From UBA2185 sp964564625 (lineage in GTDB: Bacteria; Desulfobacterota; Syntrophia; Syntrophales; UBA2185): a DNA stretch of 64,000 nt. Below, one piece after another: positions 27,498 through 35,769 of this stretch. The stretch lies in contig CAZMBE010000009.1 of NCBI GenBank assembly GCA_964564625.1, positions 34,986-98,985 on the forward strand, read 5' to 3'. The notes under the pieces are model-generated. The model saw nothing but the letters and a program-made list of their open reading frames with translations. It was not told where the DNA came from and made no database searches. A program made the position numbers and the translations under genes. Numbering within the stretch: the first letter of the stretch is position 1; the number at the start of each line of letters is the position of its first letter.

Positions 27498-28085
27498 TTA
27501 GTCGTAGGAGTTGTTTCCATGAACCGGTGATGTTACTTCCAATGGAAATCGATAACCAGCCTTCTCATAGATATCCCGTATCCGGATCAGGTCATCCATC
27601 ATATTCTCTCCAGGGACGCTTTCGCCCAGCCAGCGAGCCTTTTTGTTTGCGTTATCCAGAAACCAGCAGATAATGGAAACATCGGCGGCTTTGGCGATGT
27701 GCCAGAATCCTGTCTTGATAGTCTTTACTTTTTTGCGTGTCCCCTCCGGCACAATGGCCAGCAGAAACTCATCCCTGTCTTTAAAAATATCGGCCATCTG
27801 TTCCACGGTGCCCCGGGGCGATCGGCGATCGATCGGAATACCTCCAATGAAGTTGAAGACAGCAGACAGTGGCCAGAAAAACCATTCCTTCTTTACCATA
27901 ATATGCCCGGTGCGCTTTATAATCCTATATCCAATGAAGGCCCTGACCGCATCCATATTAGATGTATGGGGAAAGCCGATAATTACATGCTTGCGGGAAA
28001 AATAGGAGGGGAGCGGTTCAAATTCCCAACCCATCAGGAAGTAAAGAAATTTTCCAAATAGACTCAATAGTTGCTTCAAATGCAA
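27498..28085 (-). CDS. Lysophospholipid acyltransferase family protein
   Basis: 195 aa, short for the family. The acyltransferase block I HX4D is seen as PHTSNMDA and block III as VPEGTRKK, with GGIPIDR between them, the pattern of 1-acyl-glycerol-3-phosphate acyltransferases (PlsC-like). A hydrophobic N-terminal segment (LLSLFGKFLYFLMGW) may place it at the membrane. Substrate is unknown. Such short single-domain forms also occur as acyltransferases for ornithine lipids or hopanoid side chains. It is divergent from nothing obvious and flanked by two unrelated genes. Confidence 0.85.
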   Translation of the reverse strand: MHLKQLLSLFGKFLYFLMGWEFEPLPSYFSRKHVIIGFPHTSNMDAVRAFIGYRIIKRTGHIMVKKEWFFWPLSAVFNFIGGIPIDRRSPRGTVEQMADIFKDRDEFLLAIVPEGTRKKVKTIKTGFWHIAKAADVSIICWFLDNANKKARWLGESVPGENMMDDLIRIRDIYEKAGYRFPLEVTSPVHGNNSYD

Positions 28086-28134
28086 TCCTTTCTACACAAC
28101 ATTGCACGGGTAATTGAGAGTGCTTTCTGACATG

Positions 28135-28416
28135 TCAACGGATAGGGAAATTGACCCAAACATCAGGATGAACTGGACCGGGCATCATCGCCCGCAGTAG
28201 TTCGGAAACCGCCTGCTTGTGCTCCGCCATCAGGACTTTGATTTGCCAGTCTTTTCCCATCATCAGATGCCCCAGAATGCTGCTGTCGATGTTTAGGAAA
28301 CAACCAAGGACTCTGGGGCTGTGGTCCTGCATTAGTTGCTCTATATGCCGATATAGGCGCTCGGCGCTGTCATCGGCCTCCAGTTCCCTGGGAAGGTGGA
28401 TATTTGACAAGTTCAA
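28135..28416 (-). CDS. Hypothetical 93-aa protein
   Basis: A 93-codon frame from a TTG at 28416, with GAGGAA seven bases upstream. The protein is acidic in the first half (LPRELEADDSAERLYRHIEQLMQD) and contains GKDWQIKVLMAEHKQAVSELL. I recognise no family. A ribosome binding site, an open frame and plausible amino acid composition support a real gene, but it could also be the end of a decayed one. It starts 580 bp from the gene at 29,021. Confidence 0.45.
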   Translation of the reverse strand: MNLSNIHLPRELEADDSAERLYRHIEQLMQDHSPRVLGCFLNIDSSILGHLMMGKDWQIKVLMAEHKQAVSELLRAMMPGPVHPDVWVNFPIR

Positions 28417-28996
28417 TAAATATTCCTCATTCTGACTAAAGATCGCTCACAGTTAAACCAAAATAAGGGAAAAAGCAACAAAAGGATGCTTATGGAAATC
28501 GTTGTCGGATCAGCCCGTCAAGCTTCTCAGGGCAGGAGATAAGGCCGTGGTTTCTCACAGCCTTATCTGGAATGGTCATTTACCGTATCTGGATTGCGGA
28601 GATCTGTATGACGGATTTGCCTGTGAAAAGTGCAAGGACTGCTGTCATGAATAACTCATCGCCTTCTCCTGCAAGAGCAGCAGCTTTCTACCAGCAATCA
28701 TCAATGTTTTTCATGTTATGAGATTATTGACTCGTAGGTATAATAGTTAAGATGTAAAAAATTTGTGAATGTCCTTTTGAAAAGAATTGTGCTTTTTGAT
28801 GCGTTATCAGACATTAAACTGAATATTTGAAGATCGCCCTCCCTGATGATGTAATTTTTCCTTCATACTTTTTTACGAAGTTTGAAATGTGATAGCTTTT
28901 CATCGTAATCCCTGATACATATACGTACATCATTCGTCTACCTGGCAGGAAGGATGAACGCTCTGCATAATAGTATGCAATGCAGAAGCAAAATAC
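28417..28996. other. 580-bp intergenic stretch with a cysteine-rich orphan frame
   Basis: On the plus strand 28,457-28,654 is an open frame of 65 codons without an ATG, ending DLYDGFACEKCKDCCHE and a stop. It looks like the C-terminus of a protein whose 5' part is gone, or chance. The rest (28,655-28,996) is AT-rich with no recognised feature. A promoter for the operon starting at 29,021 should lie here. Confidence 0.45.
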
Positions 28997-29020
28997 GTGA
29001 AGCAGAGAGGGAGGAAAAAT

Positions 29021-29395
29021 ATGGGATCAAAGCAGAAGCAGACGCAAATAGCACGAAAAACAAATTTTGAAAGAATGTTGGAAGAGCGCCTGTCTTTACT
29101 ATCTAAGAAGGGAATCGAGTCTACCAAGATCAATAAAGATGCAATCGTGAAAAAATTGCGGGCAAATATCAGGGCCGTAAATGACAGACTGAAGGCAGTT
29201 GCCGCAAATGAACAGAAGACAGAAGAGTTGGCGAAGGCAAAGGCGGAAAAAGCGGCGGTCCCGCCGAAAGTTGAGGAAAGCATCAAGGAAAAGAAGGCAA
29301 AGGAAGTTCCTCCTGAAGAGGGTAAAGAAAAAAAGAAAAAAAAGGTGAAGGAACCTAAGGAGGCGGTGGCAAGCCAGGAGAAGGTGAAAGAATAA
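29021..29395 (+). CDS. Hypothetical Lys/Glu-rich protein preceding phosphoglucomutase
   Basis: 124 aa from the ATG at 29021, preceded by the strong GGGAGGAA. A GTG eight codons upstream is less likely. Residues ~12-65 are likely helical (NFERMLEERLSLLSKKGIES, IVKKLRANIRAVNDRLKAVAA). The C-terminal half is low complexity, with repeats of KAEKA, EEGKEKKKKKVKEPK and similar. It has no hydrophobic segment and no known domain. It ends 15 bp before pgm and is in the same operon. The composition suggests a nucleic-acid-associated or scaffolding role, but that is only a guess. Confidence 0.7.
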   Translation: MGSKQKQTQIARKTNFERMLEERLSLLSKKGIESTKINKDAIVKKLRANIRAVNDRLKAVAANEQKTEELAKAKAEKAAVPPKVEESIKEKKAKEVPPEEGKEKKKKKVKEPKEAVASQEKVKE

Positions 29396-29410
29396 TTAGA
29401 GGAACGAGGA

Positions 29411-31069
29411 ATGCATGTTCATGAGTTTGCCGGGAAGACCGCGCCGAGATCACTTCTCGCGAATATCCCGAGGCTGATCTCATCCTATTATACATACAAG
29501 CCCGATGTTTCTGACCCGACACAGCGGGTCTCATTCGGAACCTCCGGCCACAGGGGATCGTCTCTGAGAAGCAGCTTCAATGAGGGACACATCCTGGCTA
29601 TCAGCAAGGCCATTTGCGAATACAGAAAAGCAAAAAGGATCAGTGGTCCGCTCTTTATGGGCATGGATACCCATGCCCTGTCTGAAGCGGCATTGGCTAC
29701 TGCCATCGAAGTCTTTGCTGCTCACCGGGTTACGGTGATGATCCAGAGAGGTCTCCGGTACACACCTACGCCGGTTATCTCACATGCGATCCTGACGTAC
29801 AACAGGGGTAGAAAAAGCCAATTTGCCGATGGAGTTGTCATCACCCCCTCCCACAATCCGCCGGAAGACGGTGGTTTCAAGTATAACCCTCCTGAAGGCG
29901 GACCGGCGGACACGGAAACGACCAGAATCATTGAGGAAAGATCCAATGCAATCTTGGCGCGGGAACTAAAGAATATACGCAGACTTCCCTTTGAAAAGGC
30001 GCTTAGGGGAGAGTATGTTAAAGAGTACGATTATGTAACACCCTATGTGGAAGATCTTAGGAATGTCATTGATATGGAGGCTGTTGCGGGAGCAGGTCTC
30101 AGAATCGGCGTAGATCCTCTCGGAGGAGCGGCCGTGGACTTCTGGGATCCCATTCGCGACCGTTACAGACTTTCCCTTGAAGTTGTAAATCGCATAGTTG
30201 ACCCGACTTTTTCCTTCATGACTGTGGACAAAGACGGCAAGATTCGGATGGACTGCTCCTCACCCTACGCGATGGAAGGTCTGATCCGCTTGAAAGACAA
30301 GTTTGACATCGCCTTCGGTAATGATACAGATGTTGACCGCCACGGAATTGTCACCAGGGGCGCGGGGCTTATGAACCCCAATCATTACCTGTCTGCCGCG
30401 ATTTTTTATCTTTTCCGGAACAGGCCTGGGTGGAGGAAGGATGCGGCCGTAGGAAAAACGCTGGTCTCCACATCCATGATCGACCGCGTAGCGGTAAACC
30501 TCAAAAGGCGGCTTTCCGAGGTGCCCGTGGGTTTCAAATGGTTTGTGGACGGCCTTCTTGACGGATCTTACGGTTTTGGAGGAGAAGAAAGTGCCGGGGC
30601 GTCCTTCCTGAGAAGGGACGGCACTGTATGGACAACGGATAAGGACGGCATCATCATGGACTTGCTTGCCTGTGAGATGATGGCAAAAACCGGCGCGGAC
30701 CCTGCCCATATTTATAGCGATCTCGAAGAAAGGTTCGGCAAGTCTTTTTATATGCGTATTGACGCCCCGGCGTCACCTGCGCAGAGGGCAGCGATCAAGA
30801 TGCTTTCGCCGGAAAGTTTCTCAGTAAAAGAGCTGGCCGGCGAGCCTATCGTTGCCACATTCACCCGCGCCCCAGGCAATAATGCCGATATCGGAGGGCT
30901 TAAAGTGGTTGCCGCAAATGGGTGGTTTGCTGCCCGTCCGTCGGGCACGGAGGACATCAACAAAATCTATATGGAAAGTTTTTTGGGTGAGGATCATTTG
31001 CGCCTGCTTGAAAAAGAAGCCATGATGATCGTCCGGCGGGCATATGAAGCGGCAGGGGTTGCGCAGTAG
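29411..31069 (+). CDS. pgm: Phosphoglucomutase (alpha-D-glucose phosphate-specific)
   Basis: 552 aa, close to E. coli Pgm (546). It interconverts glucose 1-phosphate and glucose 6-phosphate. The family signatures are present: the phosphoserine loop VITPSHNPPEDGGFKYNPP, the Mg loop FGNDTDVDRHG, the sugar-binding loop GGEESAGASF and the phosphate-binding RPSGTEDINKIYMES. It begins with HEFAGKTAPRSLLANIPRL, as in the bacterial Pgm subgroup. Its RBS is GAGGAACGAGGA. Glucose 1-phosphate supply would serve glycogen, LPS or trehalose metabolism, and the trehalose-side genes at 39 kb are broken. Confidence 0.97.
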   Translation: MHVHEFAGKTAPRSLLANIPRLISSYYTYKPDVSDPTQRVSFGTSGHRGSSLRSSFNEGHILAISKAICEYRKAKRISGPLFMGMDTHALSEAALATAIEVFAAHRVTVMIQRGLRYTPTPVISHAILTYNRGRKSQFADGVVITPSHNPPEDGGFKYNPPEGGPADTETTRIIEERSNAILARELKNIRRLPFEKALRGEYVKEYDYVTPYVEDLRNVIDMEAVAGAGLRIGVDPLGGAAVDFWDPIRDRYRLSLEVVNRIVDPTFSFMTVDKDGKIRMDCSSPYAMEGLIRLKDKFDIAFGNDTDVDRHGIVTRGAGLMNPNHYLSAAIFYLFRNRPGWRKDAAVGKTLVSTSMIDRVAVNLKRRLSEVPVGFKWFVDGLLDGSYGFGGEESAGASFLRRDGTVWTTDKDGIIMDLLACEMMAKTGADPAHIYSDLEERFGKSFYMRIDAPASPAQRAAIKMLSPESFSVKELAGEPIVATFTRAPGNNADIGGLKVVAANGWFAARPSGTEDINKIYMESFLGEDHLRLLEKEAMMIVRRAYEAAGVAQ

Positions 31070-31132
31070 AATGGCGATAACGGTTGGGATGGCCAAGGGC
31101 ATCATCGTGAGCTACACCGGCAGCCGATCGCT

Positions 31133-32470
31133 TCAACTCAATGTGGAATCAGCGTACGCTGCGGCCTGCTCGCCCGCTAAGTAGCCTGTGGAAAAGGCGG
31201 CCTGAAGATTGTACCCTCCCGTATCTGCATCAATATCCATAACTTCCCCGCAAAAATAGAGCCCCTTGATTATACGCGAGGCCATCGTGCGAGGGTCTAT
31301 TTCTTTCAAAGATACGCCGCCGGCAGTGACAATGGCGGATGACATGGGGAGGGGGCCTTTGATGTTAAAGCGAAAAGACTTGAGCAGGTCAAGGAGAAGG
31401 GAACGCACTCCGGCGTTGATTTGATGCCCCTGTGTATCTGGGGGGATACCTGTCAGTGAAAGAATGGGTTCAACCATTTTGGCGGGAAGAAGTCCCTTGA
31501 GGATACTGCGATACTTTTTCTTGCTGAAGCGGTCGAAATCACGCTGAAGGCGCTGGCGCAGCTGTTCCCTAGTGAGGGCGGGTTTGAGGTCTATGGAAAT
31601 ACTCACGGGACCATGTTCCAGGGCATCAACAATCGCCAGGCTCATCAAGAGGGTAACGGGCCCTCCGATACCAAAGTGGGTAATCATCATCTCCCCCATG
31701 CAGCTTTCAATTACCGGATGGCGCGGCTGCTTATTCCCCATACCGCGGCCTGTATCATAATCCGGTGTCAGAAAGGGATCAATGGTGTCTGCCCGGCACT
31801 GGAACGCTGTCAAACGGACATTTTTAAGGCTGACACCCTGCATGGATTTTGCGAGGGAAATTTCCCTCACTACAAGGGGGACTAAGGCCGGCCGCAGCTT
31901 AATGATGGTGTGACCAAGGGCAGCGGCTATGGTGTAGCCGTCTCCGGTAGACCCGGTTGCGGGGTAGGTTTTGCCTCCTGTTGCCAGAATGACCGTCGCG
32001 GCCTGGTAGTTCTCTTTCTCTGTCTCAACACCTGTTATCTTCCCGTTGGTGACCTGAATTGCGGTGACCTTTACGTGTGTGTTTATGTGTACACCGTAAT
32101 CGTTCAGGTATTTTTTGAATGCCGAGACTACATCAGCGGCATTGTCAGACGCTGGAAATATCCTTCCTCCCCGTTCAATTTTTGTTTCTATGCCATAGCG
32201 CTTTAAGAAAGCAATAAGATCGTCGCGAAAAAAGTGCTGGAAAGCCCTGTACAGAAATCGGCCGTTCGGGCCGTACATGGAGATAAATCTATCCAGATCT
32301 CTGACATTCGTCAGATTACAGCGAGTCTTGCCGCTGATGAGTATTTTCTGGCCAAGTTTTCCGGTCTTTTCCAGGAGAATGACGTGAGCACCCCTTTCGG
32401 CAGCCCTTCCCGCGGCCATCATGCCACCCGCTCCCCCGCCGATAACAATTATTTTTTTTTGGTGGTGCAT
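31133..32470 (-). CDS. HI0933/YhiN-family flavoprotein
   Basis: 445 aa. An N-terminal FAD dinucleotide fold (VIGGGAGGMMAAGRAAERG) is followed by LLEKTGKLGQKILISGKTRCNLTN and, at the C-terminus, the family-specific GGVSLKEIDPRTMASRIIKGLYFCGEVMDIDADTGGYNLQAA. These define the HI0933-like family of predicted NAD(P)/FAD oxidoreductases (BaiN/YhiN type), of uncertain substrate; BaiN-like members have been linked to bile-acid or unsaturated-ketone reductions. It is convergent with pgm and divergent from the next gene. Confidence 0.9.
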   Translation of the reverse strand: MHHQKKIIVIGGGAGGMMAAGRAAERGAHVILLEKTGKLGQKILISGKTRCNLTNVRDLDRFISMYGPNGRFLYRAFQHFFRDDLIAFLKRYGIETKIERGGRIFPASDNAADVVSAFKKYLNDYGVHINTHVKVTAIQVTNGKITGVETEKENYQAATVILATGGKTYPATGSTGDGYTIAAALGHTIIKLRPALVPLVVREISLAKSMQGVSLKNVRLTAFQCRADTIDPFLTPDYDTGRGMGNKQPRHPVIESCMGEMMITHFGIGGPVTLLMSLAIVDALEHGPVSISIDLKPALTREQLRQRLQRDFDRFSKKKYRSILKGLLPAKMVEPILSLTGIPPDTQGHQINAGVRSLLLDLLKSFRFNIKGPLPMSSAIVTAGGVSLKEIDPRTMASRIIKGLYFCGEVMDIDADTGGYNLQAAFSTGYLAGEQAAAYADSTLS

Positions 32471-32642
32471 AATATTTTAATGTGGTGTCGCTAAGAGCTG
32501 TTTACATTGTAAGTAACGTCATGCCGCACTTCGTACATGGTGGCTGAACTGTGCCAGCGGTACCATGAAACGAAAGAGAGGGTCAAGGCAATTCCTGTAT
32601 ATGATTATACTGTGCAGGTTGAGTTAAAATGTACCTTGTGTT

Positions 32643-33743
32643 ATGAATATGCATGGTTATAAAATTTATAAGGGGTACCACCTCGTGAACAACCCGACTT
32701 TCCTGTGGAAGATGACGACGAAAATTATTCTTCAGGTGCGTCCTGATGTTCACCGTTATCTGCAGGAGTGGAAAAAGCGGGCAGAAAAAATTCCCGATCC
32801 TGAGCTTCGCAGACAGGCCCTCATGAGTATCGAGACAAAGGATTTTCATTGTGAGGGAGGGGCTATCTATGCGTTATTAGCAGGAGACCGCTATGATGAG
32901 GTGGTCCGCTTCATTGTTGCCTACCAGACCATAAGCGATTATCTGGATAATTTATGTGACCGCAGCACATCCCTTGATCCGGATGATTTTTTTGCCCTCC
33001 ATGAATCAATGCCGCACGCCCTCACCCCGCATGTTTCCGGGATGGAGTATTACCGGCGTCGTAATGAACGGGATGACGGCGGCTACCTGAAATCTCTTGT
33101 GGAAACCTGCCAGGAAATACTTGGAAGATTACCAACGTATGCTATAATTGCACCTGCCTTACATGAACTCGCCCGCTATTATTGTGAACTGCAAGTCCAT
33201 AAGCATGTGAGAGCAGAGGAACGTGTACCGCGGTTAAAGACATGGTTTGATACGTATAAAAATAATTTACCTGAAATGAGCTGGTATGAATTTGCGGCGT
33301 GTACCGGTTCCACTCTCGGTATTTTCTGTATTATCTCCCATGCTTTTCATAAAGATTGTTCCGGAGAGCTGGCGCGGAATATCAAAGAGGCATATTTCCC
33401 GTGGGTGCAAGGATTGCATATTCTCCTTGATTATCTGATCGATCAGGAGGAGGATCGTACAGGTGGAGATTTGAATTTTTGTTCTTACTATCCCAACATT
33501 GATGATATGATAGTAAGATTAACGCATTTTTACACTCAGGCAGACCTGAGCATTTCCCGCCTGCCCAACCCTCGCTTCCATCGCATGATCAATCGCGGCC
33601 TGCTCGGCATGTATTTAGCCGACCGAAAAGTTGATCAGCAGAAAGATGTGAAAAAAGCGGCAAAAAAAATGATTCGGCTCGGCGGTCCTGTGACTCTGTT
33701 TTTCTTTCTTCATTGTTGGGTCTACAGGCGGATAAAAGTATAG
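32643..33743 (+). CDS. YtpB-like protein (DUF2600), large terpene synthase family
   Basis: 366 aa. Conserved blocks match YtpB/DUF2600: IPDPELRRQALMSIETKDFHCEGGA (50-74), YQTISDYLDNLCDRST (94-110, candidate metal motif DYLDNLCD at 99-106) and LHILLDYLIDQEEDRTGGDLNFCSYY (258-283, acidic DYLIDQEED at 263-271). In Bacillus, YtpB is tetraprenyl-beta-curcumene synthase, a class I terpene synthase without homology to ordinary terpene synthases. It is followed 28-37 bp later by a lipid kinase, probably one operon. The substrate here (a long-chain prenyl diphosphate?) is unknown. Confidence 0.85.
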   Translation: MNMHGYKIYKGYHLVNNPTFLWKMTTKIILQVRPDVHRYLQEWKKRAEKIPDPELRRQALMSIETKDFHCEGGAIYALLAGDRYDEVVRFIVAYQTISDYLDNLCDRSTSLDPDDFFALHESMPHALTPHVSGMEYYRRRNERDDGGYLKSLVETCQEILGRLPTYAIIAPALHELARYYCELQVHKHVRAEERVPRLKTWFDTYKNNLPEMSWYEFAACTGSTLGIFCIISHAFHKDCSGELARNIKEAYFPWVQGLHILLDYLIDQEEDRTGGDLNFCSYYPNIDDMIVRLTHFYTQADLSISRLPNPRFHRMINRGLLGMYLADRKVDQQKDVKKAAKKMIRLGGPVTLFFFLHCWVYRRIKV

Positions 33744-33771
33744 CAATATCTCTTTGCAAATAAGACAACAG

Positions 33772-34731
33772 ATGACGGGGATGGCTTCAAAAGAAATTGT
33801 GTTCGTTGTGAATCCACGCGCCGGCAATTGTGCGACAGAAAAAGAATGGCCGCGCATTCAGGTTGAGGCTCGTAATCGGCTGGGCTCTTTTACCACTCAT
33901 CTGACGACAAAACCGGGGGACGCAACACGCATAACCAGGAAGTGTCTTGGTGAAGGTGCTGATTTGATAGTATGTGTAGGCGGGGATGGCACCCTTAATG
34001 AGGTTGTGAATGGATTCATGGATGAGAAGGGACCGATTAAGACTGACGCCGTTCTGGGGTTTGTACCGAACGGAACAGGCTGTGACTTTGTGAAAACCGC
34101 ACCGATTCCCATAATGATTGAACAATCTCTCGATACGGTTAAAGAGGGATATATAAAGAGCATTGATTTAGGAAGGCTTCAATACCATGATCGCGAGGGG
34201 CGATTTCATATCCGTTATTTTCACAATATCGCAAGTTTCGGTCTTGGCGGTGAAGTTGTCGACCGTGTCAATAGAAACAGTAAGGTCTTAGGCCCTTTTA
34301 TTTCCTTTATCTGGTCTACTCTGGTTTCCGTATTTCTCTACGGCAAGAAAAAAGTGCGGCTTAAGGTTGACGACATGTACGACAGGGAAGTCGTTGTCTG
34401 GAATATAGCCGTGGCAAATGGACAGTATCACGGTGGGGGCATGTGGGTAGCGCCTGATGCTGTTATCGATGACGGACTACTGCATATAACGGTAATCGGG
34501 GATCTGAGTCTTGCAGAAGTATTATGGAATTTACCCAAACTATACAATGGTAAAATCAAAGAAGTCAAAAATGTTTTCATGTTGTCAGGAAGGATGGTTG
34601 AGGCACATTCGGAACAGTGTGTTCAGTTGGATGTGGACGGAGAACAACCGGGTCTATTGCCGATTGTCATAGACATCATGCCTGCCGTCCTGCGCATGAT
34701 TACAAAAAAACAGGGCGTAACGAATCTCTGA
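33772..34731 (+). CDS. YegS/DagK-like lipid kinase
   Basis: 319 aa from an ATG at 33772; a second ATG at 33781 and a TTG at 33754 are alternatives. Neither has a clear ribosome binding site. The diacylglycerol-kinase catalytic motif GGDGTLNEVVNGF follows FVVNPRAG; further hallmarks are FVPNGTGCDFVKT, ANGQYHGGGMWVAPDAVIDDGLL and DGEQPG near the C-terminus. The family phosphorylates diacylglycerol, phosphatidylglycerol, undecaprenol or sphingoid-type alcohols. Pairing with the YtpB-like gene, which would make a terpene, hints that the kinase may act on a prenyl alcohol, but this is inference. Confidence 0.88.
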   Translation: MTGMASKEIVFVVNPRAGNCATEKEWPRIQVEARNRLGSFTTHLTTKPGDATRITRKCLGEGADLIVCVGGDGTLNEVVNGFMDEKGPIKTDAVLGFVPNGTGCDFVKTAPIPIMIEQSLDTVKEGYIKSIDLGRLQYHDREGRFHIRYFHNIASFGLGGEVVDRVNRNSKVLGPFISFIWSTLVSVFLYGKKKVRLKVDDMYDREVVVWNIAVANGQYHGGGMWVAPDAVIDDGLLHITVIGDLSLAEVLWNLPKLYNGKIKEVKNVFMLSGRMVEAHSEQCVQLDVDGEQPGLLPIVIDIMPAVLRMITKKQGVTNL

Positions 34732-35098
34732 GTATTATTGATACTATATTGTAATCTTTCAAATTACTCAAAGAACAGGTACGCTGTTGAACTCAATGGC
34801 ATGTGAATCTTTCCCGTCCTCAATATGAGATGAGGCTGAGGGGTGTCACGCCGGAGAGTGGCCTTTTTAAAAGTCTGAATTGATGAAAAATTACTCAATG
34901 CTTGGGGCTTAATTCTCCATTCCGTTCATGAAACAGATTTAAAAGTAGTAGTTTAAGATCATGTGATTGTTTATAGTTTGTTAAATCCCGTTGGATCCAT
35001 GGTTACATGGTACGTAGATTGCACACTTGAAATTATTTAATTCGATTAGTACCAATACTTTGGAAGTCTATAAAAATCTTATAAGGAGGTGAGACAGA
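34732..35098. other. 367-bp stretch without a gene
   Basis: No frame with family features was seen on either strand and no riboswitch core was recognised. A short GC-rich patch (34,840-34,870, GGTGTCACGCCGGAGAGTGG) stands out from the AT-rich remainder. A promoter for the gene at 35,099 should lie in the last ~100 bp. Confidence 0.5.
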
Positions 35099-35503
35099 AT
35101 GAGACGTCTGATAGTGTTCGCAGCGGGTTTTCTGTTCGTCTTCTGTACTTGCATATTCGCTGCTGAAGGACCTTCTGCAACCCCTGCCAAAGCTGAGCCG
35201 TCAAAAAAGTTCGCTGTGAAACCACCTAAAGAAACAAGAGTAAGCATTACAGGAGTCGTTCAGGATATATCCGATACGATGATAACAGTTGAGCGTACGG
35301 TTAAAGGAAAAACGGAAACTATGGGATTCACTCTGGATAAACCTGTGGAAAAAATCAAGGCCGGCGACAAAGTAAGGGTAAGTTACATCAAGAGAGAAGA
35401 CAAATATATTGCTATCAGGGTGACGCCCGTTATCGCCAAAAAGATTATTAAAAAGGTTGCACCAAAACCGGCGCCGACTAATGCATCACCCCCCCAAAAA
35501 TAA
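35099..35503 (+). CDS. Small exported protein of unknown function
   Basis: 134 aa with a signal peptide (MRRLIVFAAGFLFVFCTCIFAAEG, cleavage probably after A21-A22). A Pro/Ala/Lys segment follows, then a beta-rich core (~49-103: VSITGVVQDISDTMITVERT, KIKAGDKVRVSYIKREDKYIAIRV) reminiscent of OB/SH3-like folds such as DUF5666, and a Lys/Pro tail. A perfect AAGGAGGTG sits 8 bp upstream, predicting high translation, and a strong terminator follows. It is a monocistronic periplasmic protein. Function is not inferable. Confidence 0.8.
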   Translation: MRRLIVFAAGFLFVFCTCIFAAEGPSATPAKAEPSKKFAVKPPKETRVSITGVVQDISDTMITVERTVKGKTETMGFTLDKPVEKIKAGDKVRVSYIKREDKYIAIRVTPVIAKKIIKKVAPKPAPTNASPPQK

Positions 35504-35530
35504 AGTTGGAAGTAATATTATTCTCTGTAT

Positions 35531-35570
35531 AAATGACATAGAGATGTAATCTCTGTGTCATTTTTATTTT
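35531..35570 (+). terminator. Strong intrinsic terminator after the 134-aa exported protein
   Basis: AAATGACATAGAGAT (35531-35545), loop GTA, then ATCTCTGTGTCATTT (35549-35563) form a 15-bp stem with one T-G wobble, followed by TTTTATTTTAT. It is clearly directed to the plus-strand gene ending at 35503. Confidence 0.92.
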
Positions 35571-35769
35571 ATGGGATAATTGAGTTTTTCCCTTTATTTT
35601 GATATTTGTTATCGATGATTGTATGCCGTCACAAAGAATATTGAAAATTCCTTTCGTTCCGTTTTATTAGAGGGTGTGATTTGGGGATCGCGTAAAATAT
35701 ACAAAATGAGTTATGTAAGATCAGTGATGCGATAGTGAATAATTCATAATTAATTTAAAAGGTATTTTA

